DNA of 64,000 bases from Apoda limacodes (GCA_946406115.1 OX291562.1:8524001-8588000), one strand, 5' to 3'. Shown: positions 45,776 to 63,482, numbered from the stretch's first letter. Numbers and translations: made by a program. Notes: generated by a model from the letters alone, not told the origin.

Positions 45776-46720
45776 TTTTCTTACTTTTTCTTAGTAGGTA
45801 TACTTAATTTTTATGAATAATTCAGGTTTAGGATGTAACAACTTATATAAAATGTATGTGTTTATTAATATATACATAAAATTTAGTTATATACTTTTTA
45901 ATCTGCGAGCATTGCATATAAATATTTGTAGATTTGTCGGGACACATTCGACAGTACAAAAAAACATTCAGTTAACAAGTGAAAAAATTAAGGGTCCGTA
46001 CATGTTCAATTTTGTTGTAACATTTTGTCCAATTTTAAGTTTAATATTTTGACACTGAAAATTAATGTTTAATATTTAATCGCTCAAACTATATACTACT
46101 CGATACATTTATTTTTCAAAAAACGCTTGTATCGCAAACATTTTTTGTTAAATCTTTAAAACGAAAGGCTGTTCACGATTGTTTTAAAAATGATTGATAG
46201 AATATCTTAATATGATCAAACCAGCTTTTTATAAACGACGTTTTATTGATTTTGCGCAAGATTTACGCGTTAGCTATCGCTGTCACACTAGGCACCATAA
46301 ATGCAGTCTCTTTGCTTACGTCTCTGCATAGGCGCACTTTCAAGTGGTATATGAAATTGCCGCTTCGAAATGAAAAAAAAAAACATTTTTTTTTGTAGGA
46401 TGAAATATAGGTATTTATTTAACCGAAGTATCTACCTTTGTCGTCTATACATCTAATAGGAAGATTATTTAAACCTTACCAATAAAACTCTTTGGATCTG
46501 GGCATTTTGTATTACATTCTGGGAATAATTTCTTTTCCGTGGAAAAAAATGTCCAAATCGCGAAAAAGGGTAGTTGGTATAAAAATAAAACACAGCGATT
46601 ATGGAGAATGACGGATGGTTTCTTACTGTATTTCATGTAATGTTGAATTCCTTGCATGAGCAATATGACGTCTCGCGTTTTTATGGCGCAAGTTTTTTTT
46701 TTAATTTTACCGATATTTGT
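45776..46720. other. Intergenic, nothing recognised
   Basis: AT-rich, no coding or repeat match seen. Confidence 0.5.
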
Positions 46721-46724
46721 TTGT

Positions 46725-47890
46725 TTTTCAGGTCGAAGTTTCCTTAAACCAAAACCTTAATTATTCCCACGGGCTTTTCTTTGTGATTTTTACTTTCCTC
46801 AAGGCAAAGTGGGAGATATGATTTATTATGTCATTCAACGCAGTACGCACCGCGCGCGCTCTACTTGTGCGATAAAACCAGAACGTAGACTTTATCTACT
46901 TTTTTTTTCTATCCTATTAATCCTTTTATATACAAAAGTGCCATCTGTAGTTTAAGATATAAATTAACCGCCAAGAGCACATAACAGTGCAACATTTTTT
47001 TCTGACCCGGTGGTCAAAAATCACGACATTCGCCATATTATAATGTTGTGAACTTATAACGACACTAGCGACCGAAAGTTATAACTTTAGCCTAAACATT
47101 TTTTATTCATAAATTCTCTAGATATCTATAGATGGCTACACATCTGTTCCCATCATTTTAAGTCTGGTGAGTTTCTTTATTTACAACTTACAAAAGAAAT
47201 AAAAAATGTCTTTGTCGTCAGATAAGATTAATATAAATGCGACACCGCCAGATATTGTTAGTGGCGCCCAAGAAATGAATATGAACTTGTTACCAGCAAA
47301 GCCAAAAGACAGGTTAGGTTAGGTACCTTAACTAAACCCCATAGGTACGCTAGTTTTATTACCTGGAGAAACAAGAAGAAAACGAGTTCGTTTTCAGAGA
47401 ATGTCGTATTAGCATACTATGTGGAAATTGCTGAATACAATCCGTGTTCCCTATGGGCAATTTACTTTAAGTTGAAGAGCACTCCCAAATCCAAAAATTC
47501 CATCAATATTGGACAGTATAGGTATATAAAATGAACAACTTTTTTAAAAAAGGACGGAAGATGATGGATAGGTATGTGAGAAAAAATCGAAGGTACTTGT
47601 AGAAAATGTAGTAAAAATTATTAATAAAGCTCCTGACGATAAATATTTAAACACTACGGTAACTTTAAAAAAAATATGTGTGTTTTTAAAAATTGTAGAG
47701 TAATTTTAAAGTATGTAAATTATTTCGCCTTATATTTTTATTTATTTACTCGCAAATGTGATAAAAAACATTGTGTGTAACACGGGTGGTACGGAAATTA
47801 CAAACTCGAGTCACTAAAGCCTCTTATTAGTAATTAAAATTAGTAATTTTCTCCTTACCGCCCTTAATACACAATGTACTCTTATTCAAA
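46725..47890 (+). mobile_element. Tyrosine-recombinase (Crypton-like) element with coding remnant
   Basis: The two arms that make up the non-coding copies at 16425, 19050 and 37785 here flank a coding stretch: left arm 'ttcccacgggcttttctttg' to 'tctagatatctatagatggc', right arm 'gtgataaaaaacattgtgtg', 'ggtacggaaattacaaactc', 'ttttctccttaccgccctta'. So this is the fullest family member in the window, and the short ones are deletion derivatives. Terminal inverted repeats were not evident. Confidence 0.65.
47207..47715 (+). pseudogene. Tyrosine-recombinase-like coding remnant (N-terminal DNA-binding part)
   Basis: ATG at 47207 gives MSLSSDKINI then EMNMNLLPAKPKDR. After a 32-nt insertion the frame resumes as YASFITWRNKKKTSSFSENV, VLAYYVEIAEYNPCSLWAIY and KLKSTPKSKNSINIGQY; later pieces read KKSKVLVENVVKIINKAPDD and KYLNTTVTL. 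This resembles the SAM-like core-binding domain of a family of arthropod XerD/phage-integrase-like proteins that I recall; the catalytic half is missing. It contains a stop near 47532 and a rearranged patch. Identification rests on memory of the family pattern. Confidence 0.6.
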
Positions 47891-49035
47891 GTGCGTTAAG
47901 ACGCCGGCGCCGGCAGAGGACGCCATATCGCTATCTCTATTGTCGCGTGCGTAGCGCAGGCGGAGAGCACACCTTGCGCCGAGAGTTATGTGAACTGCAG
48001 TACCGCGTACTTTACCTACAAATATTTATTATTGTTTTATGAGTTTAGTAAATCTTTGAGCCGTTTACCTGAGAGTTTTAAAAATATGCAATTAGGTACC
48101 TGTTGTGACTGATTCCTAGACGCAGCTAACTAGTAATGCGGTTTTTGCAACTATATTGCCTAGTAATTAGGTAAGGTACTTACTTAGTGACGCTAAATGT
48201 ATACCTACTACGTCATATAATCTTTCATACCATACCTAGGGTTGATGATCTAGGGTAAATTAGTAGAGATCGTTCGATCGTTCTATTTTGATAGGGTCGC
48301 CATAAGGAGTGATGCCGTGACAAATTAGGATTATTTTCTCTAGGAGCGTAACTATCTTCAGATGTCTGCAATTTCTCAAAAAAAAAAGTCAGTAGGGTGA
48401 CCATGTCAACTAGACGATTTAAGGACATATCCAGTTCCAGTTATTTACCTATATTCGTCATGGAAATTATACATAACAGTAACAACATTGCTTGATGGAA
48501 GTCATGCAAAAAATTACAGAATTTATTTGTTTTGTCTCCGACTCAGTAATGCCGTATCTTTACACTTCTTAAAGAAGAAAGGAATGGCGCAAAAAAGAAT
48601 AAATCGCAATTCTGTCGTAAGTAGGGATCGCACATATACCGGTATGGTATATATTTTGACTTTTATTACTGATCTATCAATTCAAATAATATGCACTTAA
48701 AAAAATTCTAATTTCTGTACAATATAATTCCAGATAACGCTGGACTCTAAATTTCAATGGGGTGGGTTCCTAGAAACAGCTCCGGTACAATATTTATACC
48801 CTAATGGTTACCCTACCTAGAATAAAATGAATAAACAATAGAAATAAGACTTGACACAGAAAATAAGTAAATCATACACGATGTGACTGATCAGACCAGG
48901 AGCGACTATTGCTGGTTTTCCTCTGACTGACGGCAATTTCATATTCAAACCCCTATAATTATTTACGACAAATTAATCAAAACAATTTTAAATGCGAAAG
49001 TACGTCAGAATGAGTGTGTGAGTTTGTATATTTGT
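47891..49035. other. Intergenic, nothing recognised
   Basis: Contains 'gggtcgccataagga' near 48294, repeated at 49413 beside the block described at 49036-49480. No genes seen. Confidence 0.5.
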
Positions 49036-49480
49036 TGAGGAGCGCTGCCTAGGCGCGCTGATGGTGGAGACAAGTTGATGGTCTAATACCTTGGACTCCG
49101 TGGGCCGGGAAAACCCTGGACACCGCTCCTTCGTGTGCCGGGCTATACCCTGGACTCCGTGGGCCGGGAACAACCCTGGACACCGCTCGAACGCTTCAAT
49201 TCTTTTGTGTGTTTTTGATGAAGTTCTCACGTTTTATTGGCACGTTCGTGTCTACTTTTCTTGAGAATTGGGCAGAATCTTCATAATGTATTTAGACTTG
49301 TTTGTTCTTTAAAAAATTAGTAAAAGACTTGGTCTTCATTATCGCTGTCTTTCGAAATTTGCTTTCATCTTTTCTTCTGATAAAATGTGATTTTTCTTGG
49401 TTCTTTGGCAAAGGGTCGCCATAAGGAGCGCTGCCTAGGCGCTCTGATGGTGGAGACAAGTTGATGATCGAATTAAGTTA
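49036..49480. repeat. Short direct repeats, GC-richer block
   Basis: 'aggagcgctgcctaggcg' plus 'ctgatggtggagacaagttg' occurs at 49038 and 49425. Between, 'ccctggactccgtgggccgg' and 'ccctggacaccgctc' alternate twice with a period of about 55-58 bp. Origin unknown. Confidence 0.7.
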
Positions 49481-49649
49481 AATACATATTGTTCAGTTGA
49501 CAATCGTAATTTATATTATAACAAAAGTTACTAATTCTATCTTACTGTCTAAGCATAACGTGATTTACGTTACTCGTGCGACCTAATTAGACGGTGCACG
49601 TGAGGAAGTGCATTTCGCAATGCCTACATGTTGCATTGTTACTCCTTCA

Positions 49650-50165
49650 CGTCACTACAACTGAACTAATTTAGTTGAATTTTAGCAAGGAGAAAAGATC
49701 GAGTTAAGTACCTACTGCTGCCATCTCTGGCGGATGCAGCCGGATACCAGCTTGGCCCTTTTGACTCGGTGCAACGACGGGCGAAGAGAATCGTCGAGGA
49801 TCCCAAACTCACAAGCCGTTTTGAACCCATGTAAGTTTGAGAAGAGATTTTGCCTCCCTGTATTCGCTTGTATAATGGGATGTGTTCTGAGAAATTGTAG
49901 GCTACTTTCTTCCATCGCACCGTTCGCCATCAACAGGGAATTCATTCTCACACTTTAGAACCGAACTTGGGTTGTGGAATGAGCTCTCTCCCAAGGTTTT
50001 CTCTAAGGACTACAATACGGGGTTCTCCAAAAGAAGTTATAAGATTTTTGAAGAGTCGGCAATGCGCAAATAATGCCCCAGGTGGTGCTAGCTTCTATGA
50101 TCTCCGATGATCGCTTACTATCAGGCGGACCGCAAGCCTGTTTGCCACCTTAGTGATCAAAAAAC
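49650..50165 (+). mobile_element. 3' portion of the jockey/CR1-type LINE
   Basis: From 'cggataccagcttggccctt' (RT C-terminal region; YQLGPFDSVQRRAKRIVEDP) through 'ccaaggttttctctaaggac' to 'gcctgtttgccaccttagtg'. Same layout as the end of J1. Confidence 0.8.
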
Positions 50166-50167
50166 CA

Positions 50168-50235
50168 TATAGTTGCCGTAGAACTTCTACGCCGATAACA
50201 GAATTTTGGCGTAGGCGGAGCTAGCTAGCAATACC
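50168..50235 (-). repeat. Noncoding LINE/SINE-type fragment
   Basis: 'tacgccgataacagaatttt' and 'cgtaggcggagctagctag' are the reverse complement of the start of the repeats at 36205 and 61720. Confidence 0.5.
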
Positions 50236-50278
50236 TAGTTCTCTTTATAAAATAATAATGTATTTGTCTTTATTTAGG

Positions 50279-50462
50279 CTGGGTTGCACCAACTAACTTT
50301 GTCGTTAACTTGCATAGTTTGCTATTATTAAACTTAACCGGCCTGTCAAAGTTCAGGAAACCACTAGCTGGTTAAGTTTAAAGATAGCTGACGATAGAAA
50401 TTTCCATAGAATCTCCCATTTTTGGCAACTGGTTAACGACATAGTTAGTTGGTGCAACCCAG
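50279..50462. mobile_element. MITE with 31-bp inverted ends
   Basis: Left end 'ctgggttgcaccaactaact' plus 'ttgtcgttaac' matches the right end inverted with one mismatch. 184 bp, AT-rich core. Target duplication unclear. Confidence 0.85.
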
Positions 50463-50583
50463 TCTTAATTAGTTTAGTTATTTTCTCTAAGTTTGTTAGT
50501 TTTTTATTTTAGTTTATTATTAGTTTCTCTAAGTCATTTAACGACATCGACCGCACTAGTTCAGTCTGCGGCATGTCACAATT

Positions 50584-51312
50584 TATAACTTAGTTCAGTT
50601 GCGATAAGCAAGCTAAACTGGTTCTTAAATTTTATTAGTACCAGTATCCAACCACTGGACGGATCGAGCTGAAACGGGGGTTCAAAGTTTGTACGGAGCA
50701 CTTAGATTACGAGGTTGTATTAGTCCATCCAATCCATTACTTAAATAGTTTTAAGTAGTTTATTACTTTTGAAAGAGAGAAAACGCCAAGTGTGAGTGGG
50801 TTTTTTCTATAATTGAGGAGTTGCAGTAAGAATACTACGCCGATAACAAAATTTAGGGTGAGCGAAGCCGCAGGCAACGCTAGTTTATTTATATGTTCAC
50901 AAGTATGTCCTTTAATATTACATTTACACGTGTGTTGCCATAGTAAAAACTTTAGAAATTTTAGTAAAAGTTAATAAACACTTAAAAATATAAAGTTCAT
51001 TTCAAACTTTGAAATTTTTTTGCTGAATTTAACAATATCGAAAATTCCAGTTGTTTTTGAAAATTATGTAATTATAATGTAAATATAATAAAGTTCAACA
51101 TAAATCTTCAAAATGTCACTAATTTATCTTGCATATGGCAGTACTTTTATAGATAAGGACGTTTATCCACATAATGTTTTAAGGTCATATAAATTAATGT
51201 AACCTACATACTCACTACAACACTGGTACTAATATTTACTCAAAAGTTTAAGAACCAGTTTAGCTTGCTTATTGCAACTGGACTGTATTGGAAACATAAT
51301 TGCAACTTAGTA
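50584..51312. repeat. Sequence bounded by inverted repeats of about 70 bp
   Basis: 'gataagcaagctaaactggt' and 'tagtaccagt' near 50603-50646 occur inverted at 51223-51284 ('accagtttagcttgcttatt'). The interior includes a LINE/SINE-type fragment at 50800-50890 (minus). May be a foldback element. Confidence 0.5.
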
Positions 51313-51590
51313 AGTTAATAATATATAAATATATATATGTGTGTATGTTATTTATCGCTACGGAAATTATAGTATCCTAATTGTATCTTTCCCTCGTATT
51401 TTGCATTATTCTACAAATATACGTAATTTTTGTATATTTTGTAGCCACTAGAACGTAACTTTAACGTTTTCTTTGACTTTCGACATGTTAGATAAGCTAA
51501 TAAATTAGGTACTTGGGTTGATAAAGTTAAATGATGGGTTAATATTTATAGCAATTTATTTTATTTACTTTTATATATAAAGGCTTATAA

Positions 51591-51596
51591 TTTATT
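51591..51596 (-). promoter_or_regulatory. Possible polyadenylation signal of GH1 copy D
   Basis: TTTATT on the plus strand reads AATAAA on the gene's strand, about 155 nt beyond the stop codon. The region is very AT-rich, so chance matches are common. Confidence 0.35.
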
Positions 51597-51750
51597 ATTT
51601 ACAGTTAACTTAAAATTTTTAAGTCATTGTGTTTGTGTTCATAATATATCACTTAAGGATATTCCTAACTTCACTTAAAAACCTTTCAGTTTTTTAATAA
51701 TTGGAGTTTACTTCCTAAATCAGATCATCCAAGTGGCTCAGTTAGCATAT

Positions 51751-58220
<6,470 letters not shown>

Positions 58221-58438
58221 CTTTGAGGAGCCTTGCAGATATCTGCAAGTATCTTTGCCTCAGCCCTATTTATCGGGCAACTATCTGGGCGATAAAGATA
58301 ATTTTATTGTTTATGATTATAAACGAGATTCAACGTATGAATATCAAAATTTATATTACACTAGCGTTTACCCGCCACTTCGTCCGTGTGAATTTTTGAT
58401 GAATACAATACCAATTTTCATCTCCTATTTAGCCCTCT

Positions 58439-59116
58439 TAGGGTCAGCTCGTACCGAGACCAGCAGCGCAGCGTGGCTAAGCGCTTTTTTTTGAAAAACT
58501 GACTGTGCAGTTGGCTGTTGCAGCCATTACTGCTCGACCGGGCTTTTGGGGCGAGTCTCAGCCCATATAGCGCCCATTGCTCCTCCGCGGGGGGAGCCTC
58601 GGCTTGGGTTGTCGCTCTTGGGGTCGTCCCTTCGACCAGAGTTAGCCTCTAACCAAAGGTGAGTCAATGCCAGGAGAGGAGTTCCCCTTTACGCGGTTTC
58701 GGGATTCGATTGCGTTTGAGTGAGGGCGCGAAGCGCCCCGGCCCTCTTTGATAACTCGTATACGAGGTAGGTCCGTGCGTTCGAGGTCGTTGAGACTAAT
58801 ATCGCTATCCGTAAAGCGAGACTGGTGTTAGTACGTGCCGAGGCCGCCTTACAATATTTATTTGACCGTGTTGAGGTCGGTCGGGGGGATGATAAGATGT
58901 GGATTGCACAATTAATCGAATCGGGTGATTTGTGTATGCTCGAAAAAGCGGACTGCCAGGTCTTACAATGGCGCAGCGCGGCGTTTCGTGTCACTACAGG
59001 CAACAAGACGCGACGCGATATGAAGCGGCTTGAACATGCACCGCGCGGCGCATCCTAACGTCGCACGGCGCATCTTCAAGCCGCTTCTCGTCGCGTCTCG
59101 ATATGAGCTGACCCTA
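58439..59116. mobile_element. Inverted-end element with TA flanks
   Basis: Left 'tagggtcagctcgtaccgag' and right 'atatgagctgaccctaa' are inverted. The right end 59006-59098 is itself a near-palindrome ('gaagcggcttgaacatgc' against 'catcttcaagccgcttc'). GC content is clearly above the surroundings. TA on both sides would fit a Tc1/mariner-like target site. The interior holds an unrelated coding-like piece. Confidence 0.55.
58667..59000 (+). pseudogene. Possible LINE ORF1-type fragment
   Basis: ATG at 58667 gives MPGEEFPFTRFRDSIAFE then a stop. In a neighbouring frame, RAFEVVETNIAIRKARLVLV and LFDRVEVGRGDDKMWIAQLI are open to about 58995. The upstream GC-rich leader and this start recall gag-like ORF1 of site-specific LINEs (R1/TRAS type), but I cannot confirm it. 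Broken by stops. Confidence 0.35.
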
Positions 59117-59149
59117 AGTGTATAAATTTTGCAAAATCCTTTTTTAGTT

Positions 59150-59880
59150 CTTGCTTACATTACAACAGAAACCTCTATGCAAAATTTCAAGTCAAGGGCA
59201 ACAAATGTATCAAAATTCTCATGCAAATTTGGGATGATTTTTCAAAAACGGCACAACACTTCCATCTTTATTTTAACATCAGGATCATTTATTTTATGTA
59301 TTTAGCTTATATATGCTTCACTGATAGTCTCGGCGTTGTTTGGAATTTGCAGTTGTGTACTGACCGAAAATCAGCGCTGTACCCATTTAATGCTAGGAAT
59401 TTGTAACCATTTCATATTGTTTATAAATATTTTGTTTTGTCTTTTTAGTACAGATTTATACTCTGTAACTTCCAACACCAAATTTGCCCCTTTGGGGCAT
59501 GAATTATGTAAAATGTTTTTTAATTTTTAGCCTACGATAATTTCAAGTGTCTAGACACAAAAATATCGGAATTCATATACAAATTCCCCTTTTGGAAATG
59601 AAGTTTCAAAAAGCGGCGAAACACGTAAATCTTAATTTTCAACTGCATTTAGCTTAAAAAATACCTGATTTCCATACAAACTTCCAACTCTTATTTTAAT
59701 GATTTTTGGAAAATCCTTTCTAAGTGAGTGATCCCTAATAACATAAACCTTTGTACAAAATTGTAAGTCTCTAGACACAGTAGCTTAGGCTGTTCGTTAA
59801 TACATACTAGTATAACTGTCAGTGAGTGAGTCAGTCAGTCAGTGAGTTTACTCCAAGTTAAGAATACTTTTAGAATGGAA
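59150..59880. repeat. Noncoding dispersed repeat, related to 1-225
   Basis: Two or three internal near-copies of 'atgcaaaatttcaagtc', 'tttccatacaaacttccaac' and 'gtctctagacacagtag', ending in a (GTCA)n cluster at about 59817-59845. Confidence 0.55.
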
Positions 59881-59901
59881 AATTCCTTAATTTAAAAATA
59901 A

Positions 59902-60182
59902 ACGCCGTAGGTTGTATTTAAACAAAATTAATTTCCATAATCTCCAGATTTCCCTTAATTTCACATTATATAATAATTAAAAAAAAAAATAATTTAACAG
60001 CTCACCGTTTTTGGTATCATCAGATTCTGATAAGCTAATCAGAATTTCATAAAGCCAAACACTCCGAGCTCTTAAATTTTTGTTATTTTTCTTATTAAAT
60101 TAAGATATAAAATGAAGCTAAGGGAAATCCGGAGATTATGGCAAAATTTATTTTGTATGAAAACAACCTGCGGCGTACCCTT
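59902..60182. mobile_element. Inverted-repeat element, MITE-like
   Basis: 'cgccgtaggttgtatttaaa' and 'ttccataatctccagatttc' on the left are inverted on the right ('gaaatccggagattatggc', 'caacctgcggcg'), arms about 65-75 bp. No coding. Confidence 0.7.
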
Positions 60183-60824
60183 AACCGTACGTTGTTATAT
60201 GTACAGTTCGAATCACGGATCTTGGGGTTTCAAGGTTAATACGGGACTGCTATCGATGACATTAAAATAACAGTCGCGCGAGATATGAATTGATAAATTT
60301 TAGCGTTTTAAAATTTCTGCTTTGCGAATCACCTATAATATTCTTTTTTGCATCCCTCTGTTAATTGTACGGGGCCATCCTTAAACATTTTTTTCAATTT
60401 TTATAACAAATCCGTAAGACGGTTCGCAAAAAAGACATTGATGTAAAATTTCAATAAAATCTATGCAAATATTACGAAATTATAAGTCTGTGAAATACGG
60501 ATGGGCGGACGGACATGACGAATTAATGAGTATAAGGGTTCAGTTTTAGTCATTTAGGTTCAGAACCCTAAAAAGCGCTGAAATTATATATGTACATAAA
60601 TTGCACTTTGTTTCAACATCTTTGTATTTTAGTTCCATTATCGGTTTAGGTATTTATTAAAGCTATGGGAGGTAGGTACAATGTGCGATTATAAAACAAC
60701 CTTATCTAAATACCGAAATAAAGTTTTATTGAAAGACCGTTTGATAATTTTCTTTAATCTTTGTTTATTTTCCTACTTTGCTGAAGTGATACATGACGTA
60801 TCGACGCCGCTTACAGTGCCACCG
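60183..60824. other. Intergenic, one GGTTCCGTACCC repeat scrap
   Basis: 'ggatgggcggacggacatga' and 'gggttcagttttag...aacccta' at 60500-60570 look like a degraded end of that repeat. Otherwise nothing recognised. Confidence 0.4.
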
Positions 60825-61060
60825 TCATCATCATCATCATGATCATATCGGCTTATACTGGTCCACTGCTACCACCAGCCACCCTTTAAAAGTCGTTGGT
60901 CCACCGGGCTGGAGGGTGTCCCACGCTTTGCCTTCCCATACGCGGTCCCTTGTCTCGGTCACGTGTGCTCCATCGGCCATCGGTCCTCCGACAGATGTGG
61001 TCAGCCAACTGACACTTCAGCTTGCTGATTCTGCAGTCTATGGTAAGGTCCAGTAAGCAA
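60825..61060 (-). mobile_element. RTE-like LINE fragment
   Basis: 'ggtccaccgggctggagggt', 'cccatacgcggtcccttg' and 'cggtcctccgacagatgtgg' follow the order of blocks at 10865-11060. The 87-codon open frame here is a shadow of the repeat. Confidence 0.5.
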
Positions 61061-61224
61061 CCGTAAATTAAATAACTAAAATGACATAAACTTTATTATG
61101 AAAAGCCTAAATTCAATCTTTTTGTAAAACGTTTGAATTTCGGATAAATCTTGACCGAATTACATGAAACTTTTACTGAAAGGAGCTCACATATATACTA
61201 ATATTATAAATATGAAAGGAACTC

Positions 61225-61480
61225 TGTCTGTCTGTTACTTCTTCTATAATCTGAATCTCGGAGCTAGGTTTCATTTTTAGAAAACGTCATTTTATCCGAG
61301 TTTTTAGGCAGTGATAAACTGAAACATATGACTCTTACTGACATTTATTGGCGAGTAGTAATACTATAATTTTTACCGACACAGCAACACTAAAGCTACT
61401 TGACAATAGATGGCGTTGTTAGGCAACACAAAAGCTCTTTGACAATAGATATTTTATTATTAAAAAAACAAGCAAAGCTC
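61225..61480 (+). repeat. Second copy of the repeat at 43665-43985
   Basis: Shares 'ctgaatctcggagctaggtt', 'ttggcgagtagtaatactat' and 'gctacttgacaatagatggc' in order. Confidence 0.75.
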
Positions 61481-61604
61481 GGTCATCCAGGCACTAAAAA
61501 TTACTTATCCTAAAAGTTAATGAAAGAACTCTGTATCTGTTTTGTTTTCTTTACAATTAGTTAACATATGCGTACACAGCACGACTAAAAATGTAATCAA
61601 AGAG

Positions 61605-61675
61605 GCCTCCATAGGCCACGGTGACCGCTTACCATCAGGTGGACCATGTGCTTGTTTGCCACCTTAGTGGTATTT
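61605..61675 (+). mobile_element. Terminal 70 bp of the jockey/CR1-type LINE
   Basis: 'cggtgaccgcttaccatcag' then 'gcttgtttgccaccttagtg'. Confidence 0.75.
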
Positions 61676-61719
61676 TCTCTCTAGCTTCCTCAAATTGAAA
61701 AACACTTTTATTTTTTATT

Positions 61720-62045
61720 CAACACTAGACTTTGCCAGCGGCTCCACCCGCCCTAGATTCAGTTATCGGCGTGAAACTAGTTAATTTAACTCCAATTAAT
61801 TAATTAACTAGTTATACTAATGAATTGCTCAATTCGCTAATCGTTTAACATTGTTATTGTTATTCCCGCAGGCACTTTTGAATTTTTAGGGATAAAAAGT
61901 AGCCTATATGCTATTCCAGGACCTAACCTATATGTATGCCAAGTTTTATCCCGATCCGTCCAGTGGTTGAAGCGTGATTGAGTACCAAAAATCCATCCAG
62001 ACAAACAAACTTTCACATTTATAATATTAGGAGGATAATTAATTA
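61720..62045 (+). repeat. Noncoding LINE/SINE-type 3' end
   Basis: 'gccagcggctccacccgccc', 'cagttatcggcgtgaaacta', 'cagtggttgaagcgtgattg' and 'tttataatattaggaggat'. The best-kept copy of this repeat in the window. Confidence 0.65.
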
Positions 62046-62521
62046 CATTCTTTGTATGTTAACAGACAACCACACTCTCTGGTTTGGGTTTCCAGTAAAG
62101 TTGCCAGATAGGTATCTAATTTTTTTTTATACCACTAATGTGGCAAACAAGCTTTCGGTCCGCCTGATGCTAAGCCGTCACCGTAGCCCATTGACACTTG
62201 CCACACCAGGGGTATCATTCGAACGTTGCCGAACTTTCAAAAATCTAACAACTTCTTTCTTCTGGCGAGTGGTGCGATGGTAGAAAGTAGCCGTGGGCAT
62301 AATTTCGAACAATTGCTCAGAACACATCCCAATGTACAAGCGATGGAACTAGGGTTTCTGATCGAGAATTCTCGAACTCGAGAAGACTCGAGAAATCCGT
62401 CTTGGTTCGAGACGAGAAAAAAAATCCTGTGCCTCGAGAATTCTAGAGGCACTAATTGAAAGTATTCGAGGTAGGTAAAATTGTCCGCGCTCACTGCGAC
62501 TACTGTGAGCAAGTTGTTTCA

Positions 62522-62544
62522 CTCACACACACACACACAAACAC
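62522..62544. repeat. (CA)n microsatellite
   Basis: About ten CA units, slightly interrupted, inside the hAT-like element. Confidence 0.85.
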
Positions 62545-63176
62545 GCAGCGCTTATGATTTTTAACTAATGATCTCAATCAGTGCTAAAGCTATTAAAATA
62601 ATTTTGCACGACTGGTATTGAATTTATTATAGACAGAATCAGATTCAAACTCTAAGTGATCTGTTACTATTAGTTTTGTAAGATTTAATTACTGTGATGG
62701 TTATTTCAGGAGCATTCTATATTTTAATATTGATCAAAGATAAAGCTGCGAAATAACAAAGACTGATTAAAGAGTTACTTACTGTTAGTTATTTAATACT
62801 GTTACCTACTACAAATTAGTAGAGCCTAATCATTTTCGTCAGAAAGTTTCTATTGTTATTTCTAGAAGATTACTTATCATATGTAGATTGACGCAAATTT
62901 CAAATAGAAACTCTTAGGGTTGTTGTGGTACCGTACCAGCCTTAGTTATCTGTTTCCATTAGTTATGTAAGATTTTATAATTGTGGTTTCTGTAAGAAAA
63001 TTTTTATATTTGATCTCAATGATTTAAAAGTAAGAGCTAATAAATGCCAATATTATATTATTATTTAGATTATTAGCAGAGCAATAGCTTGATACTGAAG
63101 TTTTTTGTTTCTAAATGATTATGACGCACGCAGATTTAATTAATACCAATATTATATTATTAGTAGAGCAATAGCT

Positions 63177-63482
63177 TGATTGGCGAGGAAATTCCGGAAG
63201 AACTAAGGTTACCGACATAGCTCAATCAGTTAGCAAGCTGAAGTGGCAATGGGCAGGCCACATCGCTCTTCAAACCGATAACCGATGGGGAAGATATGTT
63301 CCCGAGTGGCGACCACGGATCGGAAGACGCAGCGTGGATCGGCCTCTTACCAGGTGGACAGAAGATCTGTGTCAAAGCCGCAGGAAGCAGATGGGCGCGG
63401 GCGGCTGAGGATCGGCCGTTGTTGACATATGGGGGAGGCCTACGATAAGCAGTGGACGTCTTTCGGCTGAACCGAACGAATA
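63177..63482 (+). mobile_element. RTE-like LINE, C-terminal fragment nested in the hAT-like element
   Basis: Frame reads KLKWQWAGHIALQTDNRWGR, PEWRPRIGRRSVDRPLTRWT and, after a frame change, the 'GRPTISSGR'-type end. This is the characteristic C-terminal stretch I associate with RTE-type LINEs. The flanking 'caatagcttgat' and 'atagtttgatact' suggest the insertion point. Confidence 0.7.

Noticed and set aside
62237..62512. 91-codon minus-strand frame as a gene
   Set aside because: It spans the junction between a LINE remnant and the end of the hAT-like element, with CTCGAG repeats making the frame open.
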